Shown: positions 1-8,948 of the stretch, one piece after another
Numbering within the stretch: position 1 is the first letter of the stretch
How the letters are laid out: each line of letters begins with the position of its first letter
Origin: Kushneria avicenniae
Lineage (GTDB): Bacteria > Pseudomonadota > Gammaproteobacteria > Pseudomonadales > Halomonadaceae
Direction of reading: 5' to 3'
Assembly (NCBI RefSeq): GCF_900112585.1
Contig: NZ_FOLY01000004.1
Coordinates: forward strand, 372,001 to 436,000
Length of the DNA: 64,000 nt
Position numbers and translations under genes: made by a program
The notes under the pieces: model-generated
The model's input: only the letters and a program-made list of their open reading frames with translations
What the model was told of the DNA's origin: nothing
Database searches by the model: none

Positions 1-431
1 CCTCGGTGACCGACTGGTTCGATGGCTATCTGGCGCGCCGCTGGAACCAGAGCACCCCCTTTGGTGCCTTTCTGGACCCGGTCGCCGACAAGCTGATGGT
101 GGCCGTCGCCCTTGGCGTACTGATCGAATTCTACAGCGATGTGATTTTGACGCTGCCGGCGCTGGTGATCATCGGTCGTGAAATCGTGATTTCGGCGCTG
201 CGCGAATGGATGGCCGAGCTTGGCAAGCGCGCCAGCGTCTCGGTCTCCAGCATCGGCAAGTACAAGACCGCTTTCCAGATGATCTCGATCATTCTGCTGC
301 TGGGCTTTGCCCCCGGCACCCTGCTGGCGCAGACGGGCTTTCTGCTGCTGTACCTGGCCGCCATCCTGACGCTGTGGTCGATGTACAAGTACCTGCGCGC
401 CGCCTGGCCGGAACTGACCCGCTCGATGTGA
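1..431 (+). CDS. pgsA: CDP-diacylglycerol--glycerol-3-phosphate 3-phosphatidyltransferase, 3' part
   Basis: The 5' end lies outside the window; the reading frame enters at base 3 and gives 142 residues. It carries the complete CDP-alcohol phosphotransferase signature D-x2-D-G-x2-A-R-x8-G-x3-D-x3-D at its beginning (DWFDG ... AR ... G ... D ... D), followed by hydrophobic membrane segments. The enzyme is an inner-membrane protein that makes phosphatidylglycerol phosphate, the first committed step to phosphatidylglycerol and cardiolipin. The following tRNA-Gly, tRNA-Cys and tRNA-Leu genes repeat the pgsA-glyW-cysT-leuZ order known from E. coli, which supports the assignment. Confidence 0.95.
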   Translation, partial: SVTDWFDGYLARRWNQSTPFGAFLDPVADKLMVAVALGVLIEFYSDVILTLPALVIIGREIVISALREWMAELGKRASVSVSSIGKYKTAFQMISIILLLGFAPGTLLAQTGFLLLYLAAILTLWSMYKYLRAAWPELTRSM

Positions 432-472
432 GCGTAACGTGCGGTTCGGGTGCGATTTTTACCGCCGGGTGT

Positions 473-501
473 TTGACACTCCCCTGTCACATCGGTATAT
501 T
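473..501 (+). promoter_or_regulatory. sigma70 promoter of the tRNA cluster
   Basis: A perfect -35 TTGACA (473-478) is followed after exactly 17 bases by TATATT (496-501) as -10 box, then a GC-rich discriminator before the tRNA-Gly gene at 515. Near-consensus boxes with a GC-rich discriminator are typical of stable-RNA promoters under stringent control. Assigned by eye. Confidence 0.8.
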
Positions 502-514
502 TCGCACCCGTTGA

Positions 515-589
515 GCGGGAATAGCTCAGTGGTAGAGCATCGCCTTGCCAAGGCGAGGGTCGGGAGTTCGAATCTCCTTTCCCGCTCCA
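515..589 (+). tRNA. tRNA-Gly (anticodon GCC)
   Basis: The acceptor stem GCGGGAA pairs with TTCCCGC (579-585), with discriminator T and an encoded CCA end (587-589). The anticodon arm TCGCC/GGCGA holds the loop TTGCCAA, giving anticodon GCC. The T arm GGGAGTTCGAATCTCC is normal. First gene of a three-tRNA cluster behind pgsA. Confidence 0.97.
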
Positions 590-652
590 TCCCTTACGGG
601 ATCAACGGACAGGTCAATGAGTAACGCCATCTCGTTTTCCGCACCGTTTTGA

Positions 653-726
653 GGCTGGATGGCAGAGTGGTTATGCAGCGGACTGCAACTCCGTGTACGC
701 CGGTTCGATTCCGACTCCAGCCTCCA
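653..726 (+). tRNA. tRNA-Cys (anticodon GCA)
   Basis: The acceptor stem GGCTGGA pairs with TCCAGCC (716-722), followed by discriminator T and encoded CCA (724-726). The anticodon loop CTGCAAC gives GCA. The T loop GGTTCGATTCC is normal. It lies 63 bases after tRNA-Gly, consistent with one primary transcript. Confidence 0.97.
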
Positions 727-791
727 TCTCCCTTCTGCCTGACCTCCAGCCGTTTTCAGATGGCCTCAAGCAGATACGCCGTCGACTCCTC

Positions 792-878
792 GCCCGGATG
801 GCGGAACAGGTAGACGCAAGGGACTTAAAATCCCTCGACCGCAAGGTCGTGCCGGTTCGATCCCGGCTCCGGGCACCA
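792..878 (+). tRNA. tRNA-Leu (anticodon TAA)
   Basis: The acceptor stem GCCCGGA pairs with TCCGGGC (868-874), followed by A and encoded CCA (876-878). The anticodon loop CTTAAAA gives TAA. The long variable arm (CGACCGCAAGGTCG region) is that of a class II tRNA, as required for leucine. Last gene of the cluster. Confidence 0.97.
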
Positions 879-880
879 AT

Positions 881-913
881 CAGCAGCCACCTTCCTCCCT
901 GCTGTTCTCTCTT
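881..913 (+). terminator. possible terminator of the tRNA cluster
   Basis: CAGCAG (881-886) and CTGCTG (899-904) form a weak 6-bp stem with a 12-base loop, followed by a pyrimidine-rich TTCTCTCTT. Location just after the last tRNA fits, but the hairpin is poor. Confidence 0.3.
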
Positions 914-1152
914 GATACCCGATGTATTTTCATTCCTTTGTCCGATCTCGATGCCCTGAAACACGGCGCCAATGACGCACGTCTGTATGCCTTGATGGCT
1001 CAGGTCCGCTTTTGACCATCAGTACTGCCTGCAACAGGTAGTGGACAGGGATCAATGAGCAGCATCTATCTCTATGATACAGATAGGCGTGGGGCATAAC
1101 AGGGTGCAGTGTGCTTGACTGACACTACCTTTCACGTCCCGGAGAGTGTCCA

Positions 1153-1578
1153 ATGAGTACTCACACCTATCGGCTGAGCTGCGACTGCGGCAATGCCATA
1201 CTGACCGCGCGCGGTGCTCCCGAGGTATCGCTTTACTGCCACTGCGGCAGTTGTCGCGCCCTGTATGGAACGGTCATGCTGGCAGGCACCGCCTGGCGCG
1301 ATGACAGGGTCGAGTTACCGGAAGCTGACCGGGTCATCGATTATAAAATGAGCGATCGCGACATGCGCCGCTTCGTCTGCAGGGAGTGCGGTGTCACCCT
1401 CTACGGACGCCATCGCCCGGGGATGCCGGTCATCCCGCATTCGCTGTTTCGCAAGGCCAACGGCGGCGAACTGCCGGCTGAACTCGCCCCGACCCTTCAT
1501 CTGTTTTATCGCGACCGCGTGCTGGATGTCGCTGATGATCTGCCCAGATCCGACGGCGGTGAACTGATGGGCATGTAG
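1153..1578 (+). CDS. GFA-type (Mss4-like fold) zinc-binding protein
   Basis: A 141-residue protein with the cysteine pattern of the GFA family (glutathione-dependent formaldehyde-activating enzyme domain): C10-x-C12, C29-x-C31-x2-C34 and C76-x2-C79, which bind zinc in this fold. GGAGAG about 6 bases before the ATG supports the start. Many GFA proteins are not formaldehyde enzymes, so the substrate is unknown. It stands alone between the tRNA cluster and dppA, with no formaldehyde genes nearby. The upstream gap holds a small inverted repeat, CTATCT (1066-1071) and AGATAG (1081-1086), of unknown meaning. Confidence 0.8.
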   Translation: MSTHTYRLSCDCGNAILTARGAPEVSLYCHCGSCRALYGTVMLAGTAWRDDRVELPEADRVIDYKMSDRDMRRFVCRECGVTLYGRHRPGMPVIPHSLFRKANGGELPAELAPTLHLFYRDRVLDVADDLPRSDGGELMGM

Positions 1579-1800
1579 TCGCCTCAAACGTCTCTTTCAG
1601 GCTGCTCGATGTCGCTATTAGACACAGGCCCAGCTCTCGAGTGTGTTGGTGATCATTGACAGCCTGCCCGCCCCCGGCATAGTTTCAAGGCGTAACGTTG
1701 TGTCATGACGTTGCACCCACGGAGTCGATGCATCATCGCGTCCGTGGCGACAGCCGGCTTATCCGGCCGGTCACACCAACAATATACAAAAGACGTGCTC

Positions 1801-3396
1801 ATGACCCAGACAACTTCCCGCCGGCTGATGCTGGCAGGTGGCCTGCTGCTCGCCGCCACCGGTACCGCCCATGCCAAGACTCTCGTTTTTTGCTCGGAAG
1901 CCAGCCCCGAAGGCTTCAACCCACAGCATTACACCGCCGGGACCACCTTCGATGCCTCCTCGCGTACCATCTACAATCGGCTGGTAGAGTTCAAATCGGG
2001 GACCACCGAGCTCAAGCCGGCGCTGGCCGAGTCGTGGGAGGTCTCCGATGATGGTAGGACCTACACCTTTCATCTGCGCCAGGGCGTGACATTCCAGACC
2101 ACCGACTACTTCACGCCGTCACGCGACTTCAACGCCGATGACGTGCTCTACTCGTTCAATCGCCAGCTCGAGGACGATCATCCGTGGCACGGGGTCGGCA
2201 GCGGCTACGAATATTTCGAGGGCATGGGCATGCCCGACCTGATCGAAAGTGTCGAGAAGGTCGATGACCATACCGTGCGTTTTCATCTGAGCCGCGCCTC
2301 GGCGCCGTTCCTGTCCGACATGGCGATGGATTTTGCCTCGATCCTGTCAGCCGAGTACGCCAATCAACTGATGGAAGAAGGCCATCCCGAGCGCATGAAC
2401 CAGCAGCCGCTGGGCACCGGCCCGTTCCAGTTCGCGGGCTTTCAGCGCGATGCCTATATCCGCTATCAGGCACATCCGGATTACTGGGAAGGCAAATCGC
2501 CGCTGGACCGGCTGGTCTTTTCGATCACCCCCGACGCCTCGGTGCGCTTCCAGAAGCTTCAGGCCAACGAATGCCAGGTCATGGTTTTCCCCAATCCGGC
2601 CGACCTGGAAGCGATGCGCAACGATCCCAACATCAATCTTGAATCGGCTGAAGGGCTGAACGTGGGCTATCTCTCCTTCCAGACCGAAAAGCCGCCCTTC
2701 GATAATCCGAAGGTACGCCGCGCCCTGTCGATGGCGGTCGACCGCGACGCGATCATCGAATCGGTGTATCAGGGGGCAGGCCAGAAGGCCAAAAATCCGA
2801 TCCCGCCGACGCTATGGGGTTATGACGAGAACGTCGAGGAAATCCCTTATGATCCCGAGCAGGCCAAAAAACTGTTGCAGGAAGCCGGCGTTGAAAATCT
2901 GAGCACCGAGCTGTGGGCCATGCCGGTGCAACGCCCCTATAACCCCAACGCGCGGCGCATGGCAGAGATCATCCAGTCCGACTGGCGCAAGGTGGGCGTT
3001 AACGCCGAAATCGTCTCCTACGAGTGGGGCGAGTATCTGCGCCGCGCCTCTGAGGGCGAAGCGATGACCGGCCTGTTTGGCTGGACCGGTGACAACGGCG
3101 ATCCGGACAACTTCCTCAATACGCTGCTGTCGTGTAACGCCGCACGTGATGGCTCCAACTACGCCAAGTGGTGCAATCCGGAGTACGACGACATCATTCG
3201 TCAGGCGGCCACCGCGACCGACCAGGAAGAACGCACAAAACTCTACGTGCAGGCGCAGGAGATCTTCCGCGACCAGATGCCCTGGCTGCCGATCGCCCAC
3301 TCGATCGTCCATGAACCGGTACGCAGCAGCGTGACCGGCTACCAGGTACAGCCCACCGGGGTGCATACCTTTTACGGAGTGGATATCAAGGAGTAG
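1801..3396 (+). CDS. dppA: periplasmic dipeptide-binding protein DppA
   Basis: This 531-residue family 5 extracellular solute-binding protein delivers dipeptides to the DppBCDF importer. The start at 1801 was chosen because it places a classical Sec signal peptide at the N-terminus (charged MTQTTSRR, a hydrophobic LMLAGGLLLAA core and a cleavage-like AHA end at about residue 25). An in-frame ATG at 1705 would bury that signal, and neither start has a strong ribosome-binding site. The mature part closely follows E. coli DppA as I remember it, including CSEASPEGFNPQ, ITPDASVR and WTGDNGDPDNF. It is followed by a strong terminator, so the permease genes 1.4 kb downstream probably need another promoter or read-through. 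Confidence 0.93.
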   Translation: MTQTTSRRLMLAGGLLLAATGTAHAKTLVFCSEASPEGFNPQHYTAGTTFDASSRTIYNRLVEFKSGTTELKPALAESWEVSDDGRTYTFHLRQGVTFQTTDYFTPSRDFNADDVLYSFNRQLEDDHPWHGVGSGYEYFEGMGMPDLIESVEKVDDHTVRFHLSRASAPFLSDMAMDFASILSAEYANQLMEEGHPERMNQQPLGTGPFQFAGFQRDAYIRYQAHPDYWEGKSPLDRLVFSITPDASVRFQKLQANECQVMVFPNPADLEAMRNDPNINLESAEGLNVGYLSFQTEKPPFDNPKVRRALSMAVDRDAIIESVYQGAGQKAKNPIPPTLWGYDENVEEIPYDPEQAKKLLQEAGVENLSTELWAMPVQRPYNPNARRMAEIIQSDWRKVGVNAEIVSYEWGEYLRRASEGEAMTGLFGWTGDNGDPDNFLNTLLSCNAARDGSNYAKWCNPEYDDIIRQAATATDQEERTKLYVQAQEIFRDQMPWLPIAHSIVHEPVRSSVTGYQVQPTGVHTFYGVDIKE

Positions 3397-3416
3397 GCCC
3401 CTGACGTAGGATGTTA

Positions 3417-3441
3417 CCCCGCTCTGACGAGCGGGGTTTTT
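3417..3441 (+). terminator. intrinsic terminator after dppA
   Basis: CCCCGCT (3417-3423) and AGCGGGG (3430-3436) form a 7-bp GC-rich stem with a 6-base loop followed by TTTTT. A canonical Rho-independent terminator 20 bases after the dppA stop. Confidence 0.9.
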
Positions 3442-3462
3442 CATGCCTTTCGGACCGCCACC

Positions 3463-4389
3463 ATGACGCTATCCCTCACCGAACTCTCCGCACTTCGACC
3501 GCTGGGCGAAGGCCCGCACACCGTGGCGCTCATTGCCCCGGCTGGCGCCGTCCTGCCCGAGCGCATTGAAGCCACCTGTGTCCTGCTCGAGCAGATGGGC
3601 TATATCCCGCGCCTCATGGACAATGCCCGAGCACGCCATCGCTATCTGGCCGGTACGGTCGAGCAGCGCCTGGCGGATTTTCATGCCGCCTTTCATTTGC
3701 CCGACGTGGCGGCCGTATGGTGCCTGCGCGGCGGCTACGGCTGCGCCCAGCTGATCGATCATATCGACTGGGCCAGGCTTCCGAATGTCCCGCTGATCGG
3801 CTATTCCGATATCAGTGTGCTGCTGAGCGCCTTCCACGCCCATGATCGCCGCACCATCCATGCCCCGGTGGCGACCGAACTCGCCCTGCTCGAGCAAGCC
3901 AATGGCGCCGAGGCCGAAGCGCGATCCGCCGCCATGGCCAGCATTGCTCCGGCGCTACGTGGCGATGGCGGCCATATGAATGCAACGCATGTGGCAGGTC
4001 CTGCAGTCGATCTGTCAGGCCCACTCATCGGCGGCAACCTCACTACGCTGGCCAGCGTCGCCGGCACATCCGGTGCACTGCACGTACCTGAAGACGCCAT
4101 TGTGATGCTGGAGGACGTCGGCGAGCGTCTCTACCGCCTGGAGCGCAGCCTGTGTCAGCTGCTGGACAGCCTTGAGCCAGGCAGGCTGAATGCCGTCTGT
4201 CTGGGCAGCTTCACCGACTGTGATACCGGTGACAGCAGTGTCGAGGCGATGATGCAGGAGTGGCTGGCGCCCCATGACATTGCGCTTTATCACCGGCTGC
4301 CCTTCGGCCACGGCGCGCACAATCAGGCGTGGCCGGTGGGCAGCATGGCCAGGCTGAGCAGCGACGGGCTTGAGTGGCGCGCCCGTTGA
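3463..4389 (+). CDS. ldcA: muramoyltetrapeptide LD-carboxypeptidase (peptidase S66)
   Basis: A 308-residue S66 serine peptidase, the family length. Visible motifs are RGGYG (89-93), the nucleophile Ser115 in GYSD, Glu217 in LEDVGERLYR and His283 in FGHG, which together make the Ser-Glu-His triad known for Pseudomonas LdcA. The enzyme removes the terminal D-alanine from murein tetrapeptides in the cytoplasm and so feeds peptidoglycan recycling. It lies between dppA and dppBCDF, all in one direction, suggesting that the Dpp importer here also takes up cell-wall peptides. The start follows the dppA terminator by about 20 bases; the promoter is not obvious. Confidence 0.92.
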   Translation: MTLSLTELSALRPLGEGPHTVALIAPAGAVLPERIEATCVLLEQMGYIPRLMDNARARHRYLAGTVEQRLADFHAAFHLPDVAAVWCLRGGYGCAQLIDHIDWARLPNVPLIGYSDISVLLSAFHAHDRRTIHAPVATELALLEQANGAEAEARSAAMASIAPALRGDGGHMNATHVAGPAVDLSGPLIGGNLTTLASVAGTSGALHVPEDAIVMLEDVGERLYRLERSLCQLLDSLEPGRLNAVCLGSFTDCDTGDSSVEAMMQEWLAPHDIALYHRLPFGHGAHNQAWPVGSMARLSSDGLEWRAR

Positions 4390-4416
4390 AGAGCATCCGA
4401 CTGACAGGAATCAAGG

Positions 4417-4448
4417 CCTGTCCATGCGCCCTTACGGGCATGGACAGG
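4417..4448 (+). terminator. strong hairpin after ldcA without a T tract
   Basis: CCTGTCCATG (4417-4426) pairs perfectly with CATGGACAGG (4439-4448), and inner CCC/GGG close a small TTAC loop with a two-base bulge. No T run follows, so this may be an attenuator, a Rho-assisted terminator or an mRNA-end stabiliser. Confidence 0.45.
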
Positions 4449-4540
4449 GTCAACGCAATCCCCTAGGGTCTATTACTCACTGCATCGCCGCCTACAAGGC
4501 ATTTCGCTGCAGCAACAATAACAAGTACGGATATACGACC

Positions 4541-4791
4541 ATGACCAATACCCTCTCGACTCGCCGTCTCTACAAGGCCCGTCTTGTCCTGCACGCCGCC
4601 TCCGCGGCCGGCCCGTGCCGCTCCGATCCAGGCTAGCCCGACATCCGGTTTCCAGGCAGGACGGCGCGCAAGTCGCACCGTTCGATTCACTGCCTGCTCA
4701 TTCCTGCTGATCAACACGCCCGGGCTGCAAGACGCCCTCAGCGTGCTGTTGGCAGGCACGGATCACACGTTCGAGGTGGCGGAAATCCCCT
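4541..4791 (+). pseudogene. possible decayed stub of a second solute-binding protein gene
   Basis: The 402-base gap between ldcA and dppB holds no intact gene. An ATG at 4541 opens a 31-codon frame, starting MTNTLSTRRLYKARL and ending at a TAG (4634-4636), whose beginning resembles the DppA leader MTQTTSRRLML. Near the end of the gap another frame reads GTDHTFEVAEI, which recalls the C-terminal GVHTFYGVDI of DppA. This could be a binding-protein gene that lost its centre by deletion, or chance. The stretch must also contain the dppB promoter and ribosome-binding site (GAGG at 4774). Confidence 0.3.
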
Positions 4792-5802
4792 ATGCTGAGC
4801 TTTGTCATTCGCAAACTTTTAATGCTGATTCCGACGCTGATCGGCATCACGCTGGTGACCTTCACGCTGGTGCATCTGATCCCCGGGGACCCGGTCGCCA
4901 TCATGGCCGGCGAGCGCGGCATTTCGGCCGAGCGTCATGCTCAGGTCATGGCCGAACTGGGACTTGATCGCCCACTCTGGCAACAGTATCTGAGCTTTCT
5001 GGGCGATCTGGCCCAGGGCGATCTGGGACATTCCCTGATCAGCAGCAACCCGGTGCTGGATGAATTTCTGTCGCTGTTCCCGGCCACGCTGGAGCTTGGC
5101 TTCTGCGCCATGCTACTGGCCGTTTGTGTCGGCATCCCGCTGGGTGTCATTGCCGGTATCAAGCGCGGCTCGATCATTGACCATACCGTCATGGGCACCT
5201 CGCTGACCGGCTATTCGATGCCGATCTTCTGGTGGGGCCTGCTCCTGATCATTTTGTTTTCCGGCATTCTGGGCTGGACGCCGGTCTCCGGGCGGCTCTC
5301 CTCGAGCTACTGGATCGAGACCCCGACCGGCTTCATGCTGATCGACACCCTGCTCTCCGGCGAGCCCGGCGCATTTGTTGATGCGCTCAGGCACCTGATC
5401 CTGCCCACGATTGTGCTGGCGACCATTCCGCTGGCCGTCATTGCGCGCATGACCCGCTCATCGATTCTTGAAGTGCTCGGCGAGGACTATATCCGCACCG
5501 CCAGGGCCAAGGGGCTCTCGCCCTGGCGCATCATCGCCATCCACGCCCTGCGCAATGCCATGATTCCGGTCACCACCGTCATCGGGCTCCAGATCGGACT
5601 GCTCTTTTCCGGTGCCATTCTCACCGAAACCATCTTCTCCTGGCCCGGCATCGGCAAATGGCTGATCGATGCCGTCGGACGGCGTGACTACCCCTCGCTG
5701 CAGGGCGGCATCCTGCTGATTGCCCTGATCGTCATGGTGGTCAATCTGATCGTTGATCTGCTCTACGGGCTGATCAATCCCCGCATTCGCAACAGTCGCT
5801 GA
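4792..5802 (+). CDS. dppB: dipeptide ABC transporter permease DppB
   Basis: A 336-residue inner-membrane permease of the Opp/Dpp B type, with the typical N-terminal segment (IPTLIGITLVTFTLVHLIPGDP), about six transmembrane helices and the EAA loop (GEDYIRTARAKGLSPWRI, residues about 230-247) that contacts the ATPases. It forms the translocation pore with DppC. dppC starts 15 bases downstream, so the two are cotranscribed. Confidence 0.93.
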   Translation: MLSFVIRKLLMLIPTLIGITLVTFTLVHLIPGDPVAIMAGERGISAERHAQVMAELGLDRPLWQQYLSFLGDLAQGDLGHSLISSNPVLDEFLSLFPATLELGFCAMLLAVCVGIPLGVIAGIKRGSIIDHTVMGTSLTGYSMPIFWWGLLLIILFSGILGWTPVSGRLSSSYWIETPTGFMLIDTLLSGEPGAFVDALRHLILPTIVLATIPLAVIARMTRSSILEVLGEDYIRTARAKGLSPWRIIAIHALRNAMIPVTTVIGLQIGLLFSGAILTETIFSWPGIGKWLIDAVGRRDYPSLQGGILLIALIVMVVNLIVDLLYGLINPRIRNSR

Positions 5803-5817
5803 GCCCGGAGGCCACAC

Positions 5818-6756
5818 ATGACACAGGTTACCCCTCAGCCCCCGGCCGCTACACCCGGGATCGACGACGGTGCTCCGGCCGAGCAGACGGCAAAACGCCC
5901 GTCGCCACTGCGCGACGTCTGGCGCAGCTTTCGCCGCAACCGTGCGGCGCTGGTCGGCATGGTCATCATCGCACTGATCGTCGTCATCGCCTGTCTGGCC
6001 GACGTGGTCGCACCCTACTCACCTGTCGCGCAGTTTCGTGACAGCGTGCTGACCCCGCCCTTCTGGCAGGACGGCGGCTCGCTGCGCTTCGTGCTAGGCA
6101 CCGACGATCTCGGCCGCGACATTCTCAGCCGCCTGATTCACGGGGCGCGACTGTCGATGACCATTGGCGTCATCGTCGTATCGCTGTCGCTGGGCATTGG
6201 CGTGTTGCTGGGTCTGCTGGCCGGCTTTCTACGCGGCTGGATCGACACCGTCATCATGCGACTGATGGACATCATGCTGTCGATCCCGAGCCTGTTGCTG
6301 GCCGTGGTCGTGGTTGCCGTGCTCGGGCCGGGGCTTTTCAACGCCATGCTGGCGATCGCGGTGGTCTATCTGCCCCACTACGTGCGCCTGACGCGCAGTT
6401 CGGTGATCACCGAGCGCGAGCGTGAATACGTCATGGCCTCGCGCCTGGCTGGTGCCGGCATGTTCCGGCTGATGTTTATCACCATCCTGCCCAACTGTCT
6501 CGCCCCGCTGATCGTGCAGGCCACGCTCAGCTTTTCCAACGCCGTGCTGGATGCCGCCGCGCTGGGCTTTCTCGGTCTGGGCGCCCAGCCGCCAACGCCG
6601 GAATGGGGCAGCATGCTGGCCGACGCTCGTCAGTACGTGCTGCAGGCCTGGTGGGTCGTGACCTTCCCCGGGCTTGCGGTCCTGATCACGGTGCTGGCGT
6701 TCAACATCATGGGAGATGGCCTGCGCGACGCCCTTGACCCGCGCCTCAAGCGCTGA
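5818..6756 (+). CDS. dppC: dipeptide ABC transporter permease DppC
   Basis: A 312-residue partner permease of DppB. A 35-40 residue cytoplasmic N-terminus precedes the first helix (ALVGMVIIALIVVIACLADVVAPY), as usual for OppC/DppC proteins. The conserved GTDDLGRDILSR motif follows the first helix, and the EAA loop (EREYVMASRLAGAG) is near residue 205. The ribosome-binding site is CCGGAGG, 8 bases before the ATG. A 56-base gap separates it from dppD. Confidence 0.93.
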   Translation: MTQVTPQPPAATPGIDDGAPAEQTAKRPSPLRDVWRSFRRNRAALVGMVIIALIVVIACLADVVAPYSPVAQFRDSVLTPPFWQDGGSLRFVLGTDDLGRDILSRLIHGARLSMTIGVIVVSLSLGIGVLLGLLAGFLRGWIDTVIMRLMDIMLSIPSLLLAVVVVAVLGPGLFNAMLAIAVVYLPHYVRLTRSSVITEREREYVMASRLAGAGMFRLMFITILPNCLAPLIVQATLSFSNAVLDAAALGFLGLGAQPPTPEWGSMLADARQYVLQAWWVVTFPGLAVLITVLAFNIMGDGLRDALDPRLKR

Positions 6757-6812
6757 CGAGCCGATAGACACGACAACAACAAACATCGACCACTGCACAA
6801 CAGGAGAGCGCC

Positions 6813-7814
6813 ATGGCGCTTCTGGAAATCGAACAGCTCAGCGTGGCCTTCGATACCGATGAAGGCACCTTCCCTGCCGTGTCGGATCTGAGCCTGACGC
6901 TGAATGAAGGTGAAGTTCTCGGCATCGTCGGAGAATCGGGGTCCGGCAAGAGCGTGACCATGCTGGCGATGATGGGGCTTTTGCCCTTCAATGCCCGGGT
7001 CGAGGCCAGCCGCTTTCATTTCGCCGGTCAGAACATGCAGACCCTGAGTGACCGTGCTCGGCGGCGCCTGACCGGCAACGATATTGCGATGATCTTTCAG
7101 GAACCCAGCACCAGCCTCAACCCGAGCTTTACCATCGGCTTCCAGCTGCTGGAGGCCATCAGGGCGCATGAAGGCGGCAGCCGCCGGCAGCGGCGCGAAC
7201 GCGCCATCGAGCTGCTCGATCAGGTGGGCATTCCAGCGCCCGCCAAACGCCTGAGCGACTACCCGCACCAGCTCTCGGGCGGTATGAACCAGCGCGTGAT
7301 GATTGCCATGGCGATTGCCTGCAATCCGCGTCTGCTGATTGCCGATGAGCCGACCACGGCACTGGATGTGACCATTCAGGCGCAGATTCTGGATCTGCTG
7401 ATGCGGCTGCAGGAGGAGCGCGGCATGGGCATGATTCTGATCACCCATGACATGGGCGTGGTGGCCGGTGCTGCCAGACGTGTGGCCGTGATGTACGCCG
7501 GCCAGCTGATGGAAACCGGCGCCAGCCACGATGTTTTCCGCGAGCCGGCTCATCCCTATACCGGCGCGCTGCTCAACGCCCTGCCCGAGCGCCACCCGGG
7601 GACGACGCGCCTGCCGACCATCCCCGGCGTGGTGCCTGGCATCGGAGACCGACCGCAGGGCTGCCTGTTTCATCCGCGCTGCGCCCACGCGCAAAAGGAC
7701 TGTCGCGCCAGCCGCCCGTCACTTGAGGCCCGACATGCCGAAACCGGGCTCGGCACGCGCCATGTCCGCTGCTATCACCCGCTGAACGAAGAAGATCTGG
7801 AGATCATGTCATGA
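6813..7814 (+). CDS. dppD: dipeptide ABC transporter ATPase DppD
   Basis: A 333-residue ABC ATPase. The Walker A motif GESGSGKS covers residues 40-47, the signature is LSGGMNQR, and Walker B is LLIADEPT. The C-terminal oligopeptide-transporter extension (residues about 235-320) contains four cysteines in a GC-x4-RC-x6-DC ... RC arrangement, typical of DppD/OppD. It overlaps dppF by the tetranucleotide ATGA, implying translational coupling and equal synthesis of both ATPases. Confidence 0.93.
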   Translation: MALLEIEQLSVAFDTDEGTFPAVSDLSLTLNEGEVLGIVGESGSGKSVTMLAMMGLLPFNARVEASRFHFAGQNMQTLSDRARRRLTGNDIAMIFQEPSTSLNPSFTIGFQLLEAIRAHEGGSRRQRRERAIELLDQVGIPAPAKRLSDYPHQLSGGMNQRVMIAMAIACNPRLLIADEPTTALDVTIQAQILDLLMRLQEERGMGMILITHDMGVVAGAARRVAVMYAGQLMETGASHDVFREPAHPYTGALLNALPERHPGTTRLPTIPGVVPGIGDRPQGCLFHPRCAHAQKDCRASRPSLEARHAETGLGTRHVRCYHPLNEEDLEIMS

Positions 7815-8836
7815 GCCGACCCGACCTTCTTGATGTCTCCCCGCTTGACGCGCCCCTGATGGAAGCGCGCGATCTCGTTCAGACCTATCAGGTGCGCCAG
7901 GGCTTTCTGCGCCGCGCCGAACTCCACGCCGTGCGCGGCGTCAGCTTTACGCTCCATGCCGGCGAGACCCTGGCGGTGGTCGGCGAGTCCGGCTGTGGCA
8001 AGTCAACGCTGGCCCGTATGCTGACCCTCGTGGAACCGCCCTCCTCGGGCGAGTTGTCGGTCGACGGGCGTGACGCGGCGTCACCGGATCGCCAGACACT
8101 CACCGCACTGCGTCGCGACGTGCAGATGGTGTTTCAAAACCCCTACGGCTCACTCAATCCTCGCAAACGCATCGGCACGATCCTGGAAGAGCCGCTGGTC
8201 ATCAACACCTCGACCCCGGCCGACGAGCGCCGGCGCATGGCGCGCGATATGCTCGCTCGCGTCGGGCTGCGCCCGGAGCACTACGACCGCTATCCGCACA
8301 TGTTCTCCGGCGGTCAACGCCAGCGCATCGCCGTGGCGCGTGCGCTGATGCTGCGTCCCCGGGTGCTGGTGCTGGATGAGCCCGTTTCGGCGCTGGATGT
8401 CTCCGTACAGGCCCAGGTGCTCAACCTGCTCAACGATCTGCAGCAGGAATTCGGGCTGGCCTATCTGTTCATCTCCCATGATCTGAGCGTGGTGCGCCAC
8501 GTTGCCGACAACGTCATGGTGATGTATCTGGGGCGGCCGGTGGAGGTGGGCTCACGCGAGGCACTGTTTACAACACCGCGCCATCCCTATACCCAGGCGC
8601 TGCTCTCGGCCACGCCCTCGGTCAACCCCGACGAGCGCCGTGACCGGATCGCGCTCAGCGGCGAGCTGCCCTCGCCGCTGTCGCCGCCGCCGGGCTGTGC
8701 CTTCCATCGCCGCTGCCCGCACGCCCGCCCCGAGTGTGCCGACAAGCGCCCCGAGCTGCGCGAGATCGAGGGCGCCAGGGTGGCCTGCCATTTCGCCGAG
8801 GAGATCATGGCAAGGCCCCTGACCGGAGCAGCATGA
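7811..8836 (+). CDS. dppF: dipeptide ABC transporter ATPase DppF
   Basis: A 341-residue ABC ATPase and partner of DppD. Motifs are GESGCGKS (Walker A), FSGGQRQR (signature) and LVLDEPVSALD (Walker B). The C-terminal extension again has four cysteines (GCAFHRRC, PEC and VAC). The start overlaps the dppD stop. It is the last gene of the dpp block, followed by a strong hairpin. Confidence 0.93.
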   Translation: MSRPDLLDVSPLDAPLMEARDLVQTYQVRQGFLRRAELHAVRGVSFTLHAGETLAVVGESGCGKSTLARMLTLVEPPSSGELSVDGRDAASPDRQTLTALRRDVQMVFQNPYGSLNPRKRIGTILEEPLVINTSTPADERRRMARDMLARVGLRPEHYDRYPHMFSGGQRQRIAVARALMLRPRVLVLDEPVSALDVSVQAQVLNLLNDLQQEFGLAYLFISHDLSVVRHVADNVMVMYLGRPVEVGSREALFTTPRHPYTQALLSATPSVNPDERRDRIALSGELPSPLSPPPGCAFHRRCPHARPECADKRPELREIEGARVACHFAEEIMARPLTGAA

Positions 8837-8837
8837 T

Positions 8838-8869
8838 AATCACCGGGCGCATCGCTGCGCCCGATGATT
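8838..8869 (+). terminator. hairpin at the end of the dpp operon
   Basis: CGGGCGCA (8844-8851) and TGCGCCCG (8856-8863) form a perfect 8-bp stem with a TCGC loop, extended after one mismatch by AATCA (8838-8842) and TGATT (8865-8869). No T run follows. Confidence 0.5.
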
Positions 8870-8948
8870 CATGAACGAGGATTGCCCCTCGAATTTCTGG
8901 CGTCGCGGACGATAAAATAGGCACACTCACTTTTCATCCCGGCGCCCC

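Noticed and set aside
1705-1800. Longer N-terminus of DppA from the ATG at 1705
   Set aside because: It would place 32 non-conserved residues before a complete signal peptide, and there is no ribosome-binding site.
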